Origin: Bradyrhizobium paxllaeri | Lineage (GTDB): Bacteria; Pseudomonadota; Alphaproteobacteria; Rhizobiales; Xanthobacteraceae | Reading direction: 5' to 3' | Assembly (NCBI RefSeq): GCF_001693515.2 | Contig: NZ_CP042968.1 | Coordinates: forward strand, 4,154,001 to 4,218,000 | DNA length: 64,000 bases | In this document: piece after piece, positions 16,621 to 24,117 of the stretch | Position numbering within the stretch: position 1 is the first letter of the stretch | Layout of the letters: each line of letters starts with the position of its first letter | Notes under the pieces: model-generated | Databases searched by the model: none | The model's input: only the letters and a program-made list of their open reading frames with translations | What the model was told of the DNA's origin: nothing | Position numbers and translations under genes: made by a program

Positions 16621-16656
16621 CTATCCCGTCGATAGCAGCTATCCCGTCGATAGCAG
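16621..16656 (+). repeat. Tandem 18-bp duplication
   Basis: CTATCCCGTCGATAGCAG occurs twice head to tail (16621-16638 and 16639-16656). It covers the last codons and stop of the small membrane protein on the minus strand, so the stop codon itself is duplicated. It is a simple slippage-type duplication. Confidence 0.8.
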
Positions 16657-16752
16657 CGCCAATGCGAAAACGGCAAGCCAGGCCACGATGACGAGCGCCG
16701 CCACGGCGCCGGCTGTGATCTTGGCCTTCTCCTTGAGCGTGTAGTCGCGCAT
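16639..16752 (-). CDS. 37-residue membrane miniprotein
   Basis: Starts MRDYTLKEKAKITAG with a basic N-terminus, followed by one transmembrane helix (AVAALVIVAWLAVFALALL) and a three-residue tail. The composition is typical of genuine small inner-membrane proteins. A weak GAAAAGA precedes the ATG. Function unknown. Confidence 0.5.
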   Translation of the reverse strand: MRDYTLKEKAKITAGAVAALVIVAWLAVFALALLSTG

Positions 16753-16960
16753 TCTTTTCGCAAAACGTGTGAGGACATGCGGCCGTTGAAACGACTTTAC
16801 TCACTTGGTTTCAGAAAAGAAGCAATTCTCGCATGGCGGGTGGTGAAGAACGAAGCAAGCCGAAATTGTGGTTCGCAGCGCGCCAAGGAAAGGCGGACGC
16901 CGATTGAGCGAACCGAGGTCCTGGGGCCGATGGGGATTGACGGAAGTCGCGTGGATCGCG

Positions 16961-17173
16961 CTAGGAGAGGTGGCTTCCCCGAATACTGACCATGCAGTGA
17001 GTTTCGGTCATCCGGTTTTTGATGGCCGCGACGACCTCATTGGCGAACGCAATGTGAGAGTCGGTCGACGTCAGGCGATGCGGCTGAGACGCTTTTGACT
17101 TGCATCCGATGCGGGCTTTGTAGGCATCGAGCTCGTGCCCGAACTTCGCGCGAGCCTGTTTCAGATTGGCCAT
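16961..17173 (-). CDS. Doubtful small hypothetical protein
   Basis: A 70-codon frame (MANLKQARAKFGHELDAYKA...) with a plausible helical, soluble composition but no good ribosome-binding site. Nothing else in 16753-17263 looks coding. It is listed because it is the only candidate in this gap. Confidence 0.25.
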   Translation of the reverse strand: MANLKQARAKFGHELDAYKARIGCKSKASQPHRLTSTDSHIAFANEVVAAIKNRMTETHCMVSIRGSHLS

Positions 17174-17263
17174 TCCGTCGCGCGAGGATCTCGATCCACA
17201 GGATGCTCCCTCCTACACAAACGCCGCGGTCGGCTCATCTCAATACGTTTTAGGGATACGCAG

Positions 17264-17289
17264 AAAAAGGGCCGCCTCTCGGCGACCCT
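17264..17289 (-). terminator. Intrinsic terminator of the PEP-CTERM gene
   Basis: On the minus strand AGGGTCGCC-GAGA-GGCGGCCCT forms a 9-pair stem (one G-T pair) followed by TTTTT. It lies 27 bp after the stop codon of the PEP-CTERM protein gene. Confidence 0.85.
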
Positions 17290-17315
17290 ATCCCTAATCG
17301 ACAACCATATTGGGG

Positions 17316-17960
17316 TTAGACGAGTCGCAGAGCGGCCTGGCTTTTCCGCCGATAGGCCATGAAACCAACACCAGCGAAACCAAGGATCAGCATCGCCCAG
17401 GTGGAAGGCTCCGGTACCGCGGCTATAGCCTCAACGTCGCCAAGGCGCACTTGCCGGATATCGTCGAGTTGACCGTTGGCGGCTACTGTAATTGTGCGAA
17501 TCAATTGGTCGTCAAGCGCATGGACGTTGAAGAATCCGCTTCCGCTGATCGCCAGAAACTCGGTGAAGGCCGTGCCAAACTGGTCGATCGCCGTGATGGT
17601 CACGCCTGTTGCGCCACCCGAGCCGTTGGAAGCCGTCACCTTGAACACACCGTCATTGTAGCCCAACGTGGTGTCCGTTAGCGTCCACGACAGATAAGCG
17701 ATGCTATTGTCCGTCCCCGTGATCGTGGCTTGGCCACCCGAACCAACCAGAGCTTCGAGGCCCGTGAACGTCACGCTGGTCCCAGCGTTGGTCGTCGTTG
17801 TCAGTGTCAGGCCGTTATTAGAGCTAACCGGGCTTTGATACTGGACGTTCTCATCGAATGATCCGTTTCCGGACGTGATGACGAGGCTTGCGTGGGCCGA
17901 TGGGACGGCTGCACCGAGGAGGCTCATCGCCAAGACTGTTAATCCCAAATGCGTACGCAT
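17316..17960 (-). CDS. PEPxxWA-CTERM sorting-domain protein, exported
   Basis: A 214-residue secreted protein. It has a Sec signal peptide (MRTHLGLTVLAMSLLGAAVP, cleavage after AHA), a Thr/Ser/Gly-rich beta-type mature region and the sorting tail VPEPSTWAMLILGFAGVGFM followed by YRRKSQ. In this system an exosortase cleaves at the PEP motif and anchors or releases the protein at the cell surface; no exosortase gene is in this window. GAGGTGA precedes the ATG and a strong terminator follows, so it is a single-gene transcript. Confidence 0.9.
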   Translation of the reverse strand: MRTHLGLTVLAMSLLGAAVPSAHASLVITSGNGSFDENVQYQSPVSSNNGLTLTTTTNAGTSVTFTGLEALVGSGGQATITGTDNSIAYLSWTLTDTTLGYNDGVFKVTASNGSGGATGVTITAIDQFGTAFTEFLAISGSGFFNVHALDDQLIRTITVAANGQLDDIRQVRLGDVEAIAAVPEPSTWAMLILGFAGVGFMAYRRKSQAALRLV

Positions 17961-18374
17961 TATCTCACCTCGAAAAAATTGCTTTGAATAATTCCAATAA
18001 GAACTCTATTGCCAGTTTTTCCCAGTGTCAAACGATTTAACTGATATTTAACTGTTTCAGGCGAGCGCCTAATTCTACTCATCGTTGCCGAATATTCCTC
18101 GCCTACCTCTCGACGAGAATAATGCGATTTAATTTCGGGCAGGGCGCGATATTTAATTTCGGGTAAAGCAAGCAGGAAAGGCGGCGTTTTCTTGCTCTCT
18201 CTTCGCTGCTTTGTGGTTCGAGAAGCGTCACCGCAGCCTGGGTAGACCATTTCGGGAGTGACCCGCGGTGGGGATGGCCCGGCGCGTGTCGTCCGGAAGC
18301 GTCGTGCGTCGGGCCAGCTTTAAACGCAAATTGTCCGATCGACGGGGCGGAGCAGTGGCAAGTTGTCGGAACAT
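17961..18374. other. AT-richer intergenic region with a short direct repeat
   Basis: Holds the leftward promoter region of the PEP-CTERM gene. ATTTAATTTCGGG occurs twice, at 18127-18139 and 18151-18163 (24-bp period). A 96-codon minus-strand frame crosses it but has no coding character. No RNA gene is recognised before the tRNA. Confidence 0.4.
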
Positions 18375-18449
18375 TGGCGCTCCCTAGCGGAATCGAACCG
18401 CTCTCTCCACCGTGAAAGGGTGGCGTCCTAACCGATAGACGAAGGGAGC
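18375..18449 (-). tRNA. tRNA-Glu (anticodon TTC)
   Basis: A cloverleaf folds from the minus strand: acceptor GCTCCCT/AGGGAGC, D arm GTC...GAC, anticodon arm CCACC-CTTTCAC-GGTGG with anticodon TTC, T arm AGCGG-TTCGATT-CCGCT, discriminator G and an encoded CCA. The length is 75 nt. Confidence 0.96.
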
Positions 18450-18699
18450 AAAACAACAGGAAAATCAAGGCGTTATGCGCTTGATGGGCCGTGTTGGCCG
18501 CCGGCCATCCATGTTGCATGGCGGCGGCGACGGGCGAACGTATAGTGGCGTTTGGCCGGGTGGGCAAGCCGCTCGAAAAGGCGTTTTGGGACTGTTTTGA
18601 TCGCCATCGACATGATGGCCGAACGCGGCGAAACGGCCGTCTCAGGCAACGGATTTTAAAGCCGCATGGCGTTAGGCTGTATCGGAGGGAACTTTCGAC

Positions 18700-18960
18700 A
18701 TGGCTTTGCTATCGAGCAAGAAGCGCGAGACGCGCAAATCGTTGAGTCAGCCCGGGTGGATCACGCTCGAAGGCGGTTTTGCCGCGCGACAGTGCGTGGT
18801 GCAGGATCTGTCCACGACGGGGGCGAAGGTCACGATCGACGATCCCAACTCGCTGCCGGCCAAGTTGCGGCTGGCGTTTTCGCGCGATGCCAGGACCGGA
18901 CGCCGCTGCGAGGTGGTCTGGCGCCGCGGCAAATCGGTCGGTGTCAAGTTCGTCCGGTAA
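18700..18960 (+). CDS. PilZ-domain protein
   Basis: An 86-residue single PilZ domain. The arginine motif is represented by KKRETRKSL near the N-terminus, and the second motif by QDLSTTGAKV (D-x-S-x-x-G); the barrel ends in VVWRRGKSVGVKFV. PilZ domains bind cyclic di-GMP, but minimal rhizobial versions like this may be degenerate because the first motif is not the canonical RxxxR spacing. Its stop codon abuts a dispersed repeat. A second PilZ gene lies at 63127-63378. Confidence 0.85.
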   Translation: MALLSSKKRETRKSLSQPGWITLEGGFAARQCVVQDLSTTGAKVTIDDPNSLPAKLRLAFSRDARTGRRCEVVWRRGKSVGVKFVR

Positions 18961-19052
18961 AGCGTTTTCCAGCGAAGTGGAGGCCGGTTCGCGGCAAGAA
19001 AACGCGTCAAAGCAAGAATCGGGAGTCATGTTCCGATTCAATCGGAACAGGA
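18961..19052 (+). repeat. Dispersed ~90-bp repeat, copy B
   Basis: Begins AGCGTTTTCCAGCGAAGTGG immediately after the PilZ stop codon and matches copy A (4266-4354, opposite strand) along its length, including GGTTCGCG, AAGAAAACGCGTCAAA and a closing ATTC-rich inverted segment. The two copies differ at roughly a quarter of positions. Confidence 0.75.
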
Positions 19053-19094
19053 CACTCGTCTGGTGCTGATCCGCAAGCGGCGATAAAAGGCCGG

Positions 19095-19346
19095 ATGCGA
19101 AAATTCCTCCTGGTCATGATGGCGGTGCTGCTGCCTTCGGTTCCCGCGCTCGCCGGGCAACTCCGTCTCCAGAGGTCCGACAAGGCCGCAACACCTGGCA
19201 AGGCGCTTCCGCTGAAACGCCCCGGCTCGGCCAATGCATGCGCGGAATACGGCGCGGGCTTCGTCAGAATCGAAGGCACCAATACCTGCATGAAGATCGG
19301 CGGCGCGATAAGCGTCGGCGCCGGTGTGTCCAGCGGCTCGCGCTAA
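19095..19346 (+). CDS. Small exported protein with a porin N-terminal motif
   Basis: An 83-residue protein. It has a Sec signal (MRKFLLVMMAVLLPSVPALA) and a mature part that ends CAEYGAGFVRIEGTNTCMKIGG followed by a short Gly/Ser tail. The YGAGF-x-x-I-x-GT-x-TC-x-KIGG stretch is the conserved opening of alphaproteobacterial Porin_2 barrels (just after their signal and plug region), but here the barrel is absent and the gene stops. It may be a porin remnant or a real miniprotein using the same disulphide-stabilised element. Confidence 0.65.
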   Translation: MRKFLLVMMAVLLPSVPALAGQLRLQRSDKAATPGKALPLKRPGSANACAEYGAGFVRIEGTNTCMKIGGAISVGAGVSSGSR

Positions 19347-19353
19347 CAGACCC

Positions 19354-20001
19354 TTACGTCATCGGCGGCGCGATGAACCTGGTGAAGCCGGGGCGGGCGG
19401 CAAATTGCGCGAACCAGCGTTCGAGGTTCGGCAGTTCCGGCTTGGTGACGCCTTCGACGCCGAACCAGCGCCGCGCATACGCGCCGAGCGCGATATCGGC
19501 GATCGTGAACTGATCGCCTTCGATGAAGGGCCGTGTTGCCAGCTGCGCCTCGACGATCCGCCACACCAGGCCTTCCGCATCGGCATCCTTCTGGATCGCG
19601 ACCATGTCGCGCTTTTCGACGGGGGTGCGCACCAGCGCCCAGAACACCGGCCGGTCGACCGGCTGCAATGTCGAGAGCGTCCAGTCGAGCCAGCGGTCGA
19701 CGCCGGCGCGCGCCTTCGGCTGCGAGGGATAGATCGGCGAGCCCTCACCATAGGCCATGCAGAGATAGCGCATCACCGAATTGGATTCCCACAGCACGTA
19801 GTCGCCATCGACCATCGTCGGCACGCGGCCGTTCGGATTCATCGCGAGGTAAGGCGCCTCGTTGTTCTTGCCGAATTGCATGCCGGCGTCGATGCGCTCA
19901 TAGGCGAGATCGAGCTCGGCGAGACACCACAGCACTTTTTGAACGTTGACCGAGTTGGCCCGGCCCCAGATGGTGAGTTGTTGTTTCTTGTTGTCCGCCA
20001 C
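19354..20001 (-). CDS. Glutathione S-transferase
   Basis: A 215-residue cytosolic GST. The thioredoxin-like N-terminal domain contains LTIWGRANSVNVQKVLWCL (catalytic Ser/Asn region), the cis-Pro in NGRVPTMVDGDYVLWESNSV and the glutathione-binding ES pair. The all-helical C-terminal domain has the N-capping motif FTIADIALGAY. It resembles the GstA/theta-like bacterial group used in conjugation of electrophiles. Monocistronic. Confidence 0.9.
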   Translation of the reverse strand: MADNKKQQLTIWGRANSVNVQKVLWCLAELDLAYERIDAGMQFGKNNEAPYLAMNPNGRVPTMVDGDYVLWESNSVMRYLCMAYGEGSPIYPSQPKARAGVDRWLDWTLSTLQPVDRPVFWALVRTPVEKRDMVAIQKDADAEGLVWRIVEAQLATRPFIEGDQFTIADIALGAYARRWFGVEGVTKPELPNLERWFAQFAARPGFTRFIAPPMT

Positions 20002-20159
20002 GCGCCTCGCTCCCGACTGATCTGCTTGTGCTCAGTTCTTAGCCGAAGATCGACGAAAAAGCGCGCGCTTAGCGCTGGGCCGGCGCTAACAAAAAACAGG
20101 CTCTGCCGCAGGGCGACAGAGGCCATTTCTCGCATTACGCGTGGCGAACACCGGCCCGG

Positions 20160-20240
20160 TCAGTGGCCCAGGAACAGCCACAGCAGAATGATCACCGGAA
20201 TAGGCACGCCCAGCAACCAAAGCAAAATTCCTCGTCCCAT
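20160..20240 (-). CDS. 26-residue membrane miniprotein
   Basis: MGRGILLWLLGVPIPVIILL followed by WLFLGH: a nearly pure transmembrane peptide of a type that recurs in Bradyrhizobium and relatives. GGAGG lies 6 nt before this ATG; a preceding in-frame ATG at 20243 is too close to it. A sigma-EcfG-type promoter sits directly upstream, suggesting induction in the general stress response. Below the usual gene-calling size. Confidence 0.75.
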   Translation of the reverse strand: MGRGILLWLLGVPIPVIILLWLFLGH

Positions 20241-20272
20241 CATTTCCTCCTTCAAAATGGATTCGAGGAGAA

Positions 20273-20297
20273 AACGCGCCATGCCGTGGCCCGTTCC
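20273..20297 (-). promoter_or_regulatory. Sigma-EcfG-type promoter
   Basis: On the minus strand GGAAC (20297-20293) and CGTT (20276-20273) are separated by 16 bp, the consensus for the alphaproteobacterial general stress sigma factor EcfG. It is 33 bp upstream of the 26-residue membrane protein start. Confidence 0.7.
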
Positions 20298-20329
20298 TGC
20301 GGATAAAACAACGCAAGCGAAGGAACGTT

Positions 20330-20545
20330 TTATGATTTGGGAATTTCCGCGAGCGTCAATCCAATCCGAAACAGCGAGTAGCCGTCACGCTCCACCGCCT
20401 CGCGCACTTCGGCGTTGACGTCGTCGGAATGGCGGCTGCGCGTCAGCCGCCATTCGTTCTCACTGGTCTCGTTCGGAAACGGCGCGTCCGCCCGGGTCAC
20501 GAGCCGGTAGCAGGGATGACGGACGTGGACGAAGAAATGGTACAA
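20330..20545 (-). CDS. Small hypothetical protein downstream of gloA
   Basis: A 71-residue frame starting at TTG 20545, four bases after the gloA stop, with GGTAGG upstream, so translational coupling is likely. The sequence is basic at the start (FFVHVRHPCYRLVTRAD) and ends with VREAVERDGYSLFRIGLTLA, a soluble alpha/beta composition. No family recognised. Confidence 0.6.
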   Translation of the reverse strand: MYHFFVHVRHPCYRLVTRADAPFPNETSENEWRLTRSRHSDDVNAEVREAVERDGYSLFRIGLTLAEIPKS

Positions 20546-20549
20546 GGAC

Positions 20550-21002
20550 CTACCAATGGCCGGTGTTCGGCATTGATGCCCACGGCTCCGCCGGCGGCTT
20601 CGGCTCGCCCTTCTGCAACAGCTCGATCGAATGCAGATCCGGTGAGCGCACGAACGCCATGTTGCCGTCGCGGGGCGGGCGGTTGATGGTGATGCCGGCC
20701 TTCATCAGGCGGTCGCAGGTGGCGTAGATGTCGTCGACCTCGTAGGCGAGGTGGCCGAAATGGCGGTCCTCGCCGTACTTCTCCTCGTCCCAGTTATAGG
20801 TGAGCTCGACCAGCGGCGCGCCGCGGTTCTGCGGCGCGGCCTTGAACAGCCCCTCGTCCTCGGGCGCGCACAGGAACACCAGCGTGAAGCGGCCCTTGTC
20901 GTTGTCGACCCGGCGTACTTCCTTCAGCCCCAGCGCATCCTGGTAAAACTTCATCGCGATATCGAGATTGCGGACGCGCAGCATGGTGTGGAGATAGCGC
21001 AT
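20550..21002 (-). CDS. gloA: Lactoylglutathione lyase (glyoxalase I)
   Basis: A 150-residue vicinal-oxygen-chelate protein that isomerises the methylglyoxal-glutathione hemithioacetal to S-lactoylglutathione. It has the GloA opening MRYLHTMLRVRNLDIAMKFY with metal ligand His5, Glu in LVELTYNW, His in HFGHLAYEV and Glu in HSIELLQ. These four ligands fit the Ni/Co-type bacterial enzyme. It is slightly longer than E. coli GloA because of a Pro-rich tail. A small protein follows in the same transcript. Confidence 0.93.
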   Translation of the reverse strand: MRYLHTMLRVRNLDIAMKFYQDALGLKEVRRVDNDKGRFTLVFLCAPEDEGLFKAAPQNRGAPLVELTYNWDEEKYGEDRHFGHLAYEVDDIYATCDRLMKAGITINRPPRDGNMAFVRSPDLHSIELLQKGEPKPPAEPWASMPNTGHW

Positions 21003-21194
21003 GTTTGTTGTCCTCTTGAAGGCTTGCGAAACTGGAGATCGTTTCAGCTCCCGAGGGTAACAACTAGCAGCAAATTGCGGCGTAGGGCAGGGGTGGTGGG
21101 TCTCACTCTGTCCCGTTTACGTGAAAATCCGAGCAAGCGCGAAACCGCGAGCCAGCCCGCTGTGAACTAAAAGCTTGAATGCTGCGGTGATAAC

Positions 21195-21359
21195 CTAACG
21201 TGTCAGCGCCGGAATAAGACTCTCAAACAACTCCACGAGCCTTTGTCCGGTCATTCCGACGGCGGCGATGATGGCCAGGGCGATAAACCCGGCGATGAGG
21301 CTGTATTCGATTGCGGTGGCGCCGTTCTCGTCGCGCAGAAACTTCCCAAACATTCCCAT
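21195..21359 (-). CDS. Flp-family type IVb pilin
   Basis: A 54-residue prepilin. The leader MGMFGKFLRDENG is followed by the processing and assembly motif GATAIEYSLIAGFIALAIIA, in which a CpaA/TadV-type peptidase cuts after the Gly and Glu at +5 is kept (ATAIE). Flp pilins form adhesive Tad pili. No tad/cpa genes are nearby, so this is an orphan pilin copy. The frame is open further upstream to 21476, but the leader length supports the ATG at 21359. Confidence 0.88.
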   Translation of the reverse strand: MGMFGKFLRDENGATAIEYSLIAGFIALAIIAAVGMTGQRLVELFESLIPALTR

Positions 21360-21629
21360 TCTCTCTCGAATTTTGACCAGAAACGATGTGGCACGCGCAA
21401 GTTGCCATCCAGAAAACCAAAAGCGTAAAATTGCAGTATTCATTGATGCGAAGCCGGCGTCGATGGTTGACTTCAATAAGTGACGCTAATAGCGGCCGTT
21501 GGAGCTTGTGTTTGTCCCGGCTGGGTTGTTCGGCTCTGTTTCGGACACCAGAGCGCCCCATTACTTGCGTGATCCCCTCCACATACGCAGCCGGCGCCGC
21601 CCTGCATTGTCGCACCAATGGAGGGATCA

Positions 21630-21788
21630 ATGATGTATTTGCTCCACGGCCTGCTTATACTCGCGATGGCTTTCTTTCTCGTGCTCCCGATTACCGATTT
21701 CAGGACGGCCCGGATGAAATTGTCCGTGGTAAGCAGCCTCGGCATACTGCTGGCGGCAGCGGTTGTCGTGCCGCGCCTGATGCATTAA
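21630..21788 (+). CDS. 52-residue two-helix membrane protein
   Basis: MMYLLHGLLILAMAFFLVLP, a short polar turn (ITDFRTARMK) and a second helix (LSVVSSLGILLAAAVVVPRL). GAGGGA is 5 nt before the double ATG. Function unknown. Confidence 0.65.
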   Translation: MMYLLHGLLILAMAFFLVLPITDFRTARMKLSVVSSLGILLAAAVVVPRLMH

Positions 21789-21869
21789 CGAAGGAAATGC
21801 CCGCCTCGACGCGTAACGACCGGCGCCTTTCGAGGGCGGGCGGTTGGCTGACGCGAACGGGGGATCGGC

Positions 21870-22166
21870 ATGATTATCGTAACCGGCAGCATTCTAGCGC
21901 GCGAGGACACGTTCGACGATGTGCTTCGATCCTGCATCGAGCATGTCGAGCGCTCCCGCAAGGAGCCCGGCTGCATTTCGCATGACGTGCATGTCGATTG
22001 CCAGAACCCGATGCGGCTGTTCTTCTTCGAACGATGGGAAGACGAAGCGGCGTTGCGCACGCATTTCGCCGTCGAAGGCTCGAAGGCGTTCGTGAAATCG
22101 CTGAAGGGACGGATCGTCGAAACCTCGGGGACGAACATTTATCGTACCGAGGCGATACCGCGATAA
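21870..22166 (+). CDS. Antibiotic biosynthesis monooxygenase-family (ABM) protein
   Basis: A 98-residue ferredoxin-like dimeric alpha-beta barrel. MIIVTGSILAREDTFDDVLR, EPGCISHDVHVD, MRLFFFERWEDEAALRTHF and FVKSL follow the ABM/YgiN pattern (quinol monooxygenase-like, cofactor-free oxygenation of small aromatics). The His of the THF segment is conserved. Isolated gene; the substrate is unknown. Confidence 0.88.
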   Translation: MIIVTGSILAREDTFDDVLRSCIEHVERSRKEPGCISHDVHVDCQNPMRLFFFERWEDEAALRTHFAVEGSKAFVKSLKGRIVETSGTNIYRTEAIPR

Positions 22167-22183
22167 GGCCACCGCGGCGAGGT

Positions 22184-22417
22184 CTAGAGCAGGGGATTGC
22201 AGTACGTCCAGTCTTCCGGCCAGAACCTGTTTCCGATCCAGCCCAGCGTCGCCGCCACCGCGAAGAAGATCAGCGCGGTCGGGATCAGTTCGTGGATGCT
22301 GAAGGTCTCCGCCATGATCGGGCCGAACAGGTGTGCGGACAGTCCCGCGACACCAATGCCGACGCAGAACAGCAGCACTTGCACGGCCCAGATCACGATG
22401 GTGCGAAACAGCATCAT
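22184..22417 (-). CDS. Two-span membrane protein
   Basis: Seventy-seven residues with two transmembrane helices (FRTIVIWAVQVLLFCVGIGV and LIPTALIFFAVAATLGWIGN) around a His-containing loop, then an aromatic tail (FWPEDWTYC). It converges on the ABM gene with an 18-bp gap. No function is recognised. Confidence 0.65.
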   Translation of the reverse strand: MMLFRTIVIWAVQVLLFCVGIGVAGLSAHLFGPIMAETFSIHELIPTALIFFAVAATLGWIGNRFWPEDWTYCNPLL

Positions 22418-22526
22418 GGGACGACGATAGCGCGGGTGACCGCATCACCGATGTGACCGGTGGCACAGTCGCCTCATCAGCGGAAGCGTTAGCTGTTGCG
22501 CATCCGCTTCGCCTGGGAGGCTCAAG

Positions 22527-22706
22527 ATGCTGGCGTGGGTTTTACTGGTCGCGAATCTGCCGACGATCGTGTGTACGATTTGCTCCGCGTTCCTCGCCTA
22601 CAAGGAAAAGCCGCAGTGGGCCTGGTTCGCAGGGTTGGCCGTGCTCGCCAGCATCGGTGGCTTGCTGACGCTCCGCGTCGTGCACGCGCAGCAGCTCGCA
22701 TGGTGA
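22527..22706 (+). CDS. 59-residue two-span membrane protein
   Basis: Starts MLAWVLLVANLPTIVCTICS, a positively charged turn (YKEKPQ) and a second helix (WAWFAGLAVLASIGGLLTLR). GGGAGG lies 9 nt upstream of the ATG. Overlapping frames on the same strand lack a ribosome site. Confidence 0.65.
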   Translation: MLAWVLLVANLPTIVCTICSAFLAYKEKPQWAWFAGLAVLASIGGLLTLRVVHAQQLAW

Positions 22707-22769
22707 GCGTGTAAGTACCGGACCGGACGCAGTCTGGCCCCTCTGCGCAAGTTAGTATTTGCCGTCAGG

Positions 22770-22964
22770 TCAGACCTTGACGTCCACCAGCGGCGGTTCT
22801 TCGGTCTGCAGGTCGGCCAGGGCCGCTTCTATGGCGGCTGCCTTGGCGTGGTCGACGGCTTGCAGATCCTGATTGATCGTATGCGCCGGCGCCTTGGCGG
22901 TCTGATCGACGACGAGTTGTATTCTGGCCTGTGTCACTTCTGCCGGTACGGGATAAATGACCAT
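22770..22964 (-). CDS. Small hypothetical protein
   Basis: A 64-residue soluble protein beginning MVIYPVPAEVTQARIQLVVD and continuing with an amphipathic helix (AVDHAKAAAIEAALADLQ) and an acidic Pro-rich end. AGGAGG precedes the ATG at 22964 by 9 nt, which decides the start over 22985. Function unknown. Confidence 0.6.
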   Translation of the reverse strand: MVIYPVPAEVTQARIQLVVDQTAKAPAHTINQDLQAVDHAKAAAIEAALADLQTEEPPLVDVKV

Positions 22965-23102
22965 GGGATAAACCCTCCTGGTCAAAATTTGTCAGGCCCG
23001 TGTTTACGTCTTGTAAAGAGGTTCGGTTAACGGCGGGGTGCTACGGCGCAAAGGGGTAAACAGAGGCTTAAGGCTTTCTGTTTCCGTGCCCGATCCAGAG
23101 CG

Positions 23103-23249
23103 TTAATGCGTCTGTTCCAGCCGCTCGGCGTAGAGGCGGAATTCCTCGGCCATCTCGATCAGCTTCTTCGAGGCTTCCGGATCCTTCACGGCTTCAGCGA
23201 GCCGCCGGGCCCTGGTGGACTGCTCTCGGTAATGGTCGGCTTGGGTCAT
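23103..23249 (-). CDS. 48-residue helical protein
   Basis: MTQADHYREQSTRARRLAEA followed by VKDPEASKKLIEMAEEFRLY: strongly amphipathic, charged helices of a type seen repeatedly as small alphaproteobacterial proteins. AAGGTG precedes the ATG. No fold with known function is recognised. Confidence 0.65.
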   Translation of the reverse strand: MTQADHYREQSTRARRLAEAVKDPEASKKLIEMAEEFRLYAERLEQTH

Positions 23250-23690
23250 CGCAGCACCTTTTTAGATGAGTACGGATGACGCCAAAAAGGTTCGACGGCC
23301 TGCACCGCGAGGTAACGGTATCTTAAGAAGGCAATCATGCCGGAAAATGCGCCCCCTGTTCGTTCCAAGAGAACAAAGGGAGTCCTTTCTCGATGGACGC
23401 CTGATTGCTTCGCTTCGACCTCCGCTCGGTCCGATGGTTAGGCAGCATTGCTGGAATTGGACGGCGATGAGGGGGGCGTTTGCAGCGGGAAGCGCGGCAC
23501 GCGCCCGAGAGGTCTCGAACTCGCTGCTGCGGACTGAACTGATTGCGCGAAACCGACCGCGTGCGGAAGTCGAAAGCGCTGCGGCCGCCGTCTCAAATTC
23601 ACTGAGAAAACGCAGATAACCCTATACGGTTGGCTGGTCCGCACCGCGGGCGAACCGCATAAGGCGAACTGACGCCCCGACCTCCGGCAC
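23250..23690. other. Intergenic region without a recognised gene
   Basis: A 117-codon plus-strand frame starting at 23266 covers most of it, but its Arg/Ala-rich composition and lack of a ribosome site argue against translation. No RNA gene or terminator is recognised. Confidence 0.4.
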
Positions 23691-23795
23691 TCAACGATCC
23701 GGCAATTTTTCGCCTGACGATCTGTGATAGGTCGCGATGGCGACGAAGCCGGCGTAACCGATCACATTGATCAGAATTTCCATCCACACGGGCAT
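23691..23795 (-). CDS. 34-residue membrane miniprotein
   Basis: MPVWMEILINVIGYAGFVAI followed by ATYHRSSGEKLPDR: one transmembrane helix with a polar tail. GGAGAAG precedes the ATG at good distance. A near-consensus EcfG promoter lies upstream, so stress-linked expression is plausible. Confidence 0.6.
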   Translation of the reverse strand: MPVWMEILINVIGYAGFVAIATYHRSSGEKLPDR

Positions 23796-23817
23796 GACGC
23801 ACTTCTCCGTGTAGATA

Positions 23818-23842
23818 AACTCCACAGGGGCGGCTTTGTTCC
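23818..23842 (-). promoter_or_regulatory. Possible sigma-EcfG promoter, one mismatch
   Basis: On the minus strand GGAAC (23842-23838), 16 bp, then AGTT (23821-23818) instead of CGTT. Placed 22 bp upstream of the 34-residue membrane protein. Weaker than the site at 20273-20297. Confidence 0.35.
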
Positions 23843-24117
23843 TGCGCAATCTTAGATGGTCAGACCCGCGCGATCGCATGGCTCGCGATCCCGCGGCGCA
23901 TCCGGTCTGGTCTATCAATGAAAACCCCGCCTACATCCGCAGATGCCGACGGGGTCATTCGTGCTTTCACCTCTCGCAAGGTTGCTGCACTTGAGAGGAA
24001 AACATCGAGGCGTCTGCTTCGTTCCGCTTTGGTCGCGGAATTTTCCTGCGGGTTCCGTGCGTCATATTCTATCGGTGATAACGCAACGGCGGCGGAATGC
24101 TCCTTGCCGGTTCCGCT

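Noticed and set aside
23266..23619. 117-codon plus-strand frame
   Set aside because: No ribosome site and an Arg/Ala/Ser-rich composition without hydrophobic core; treated as intergenic.
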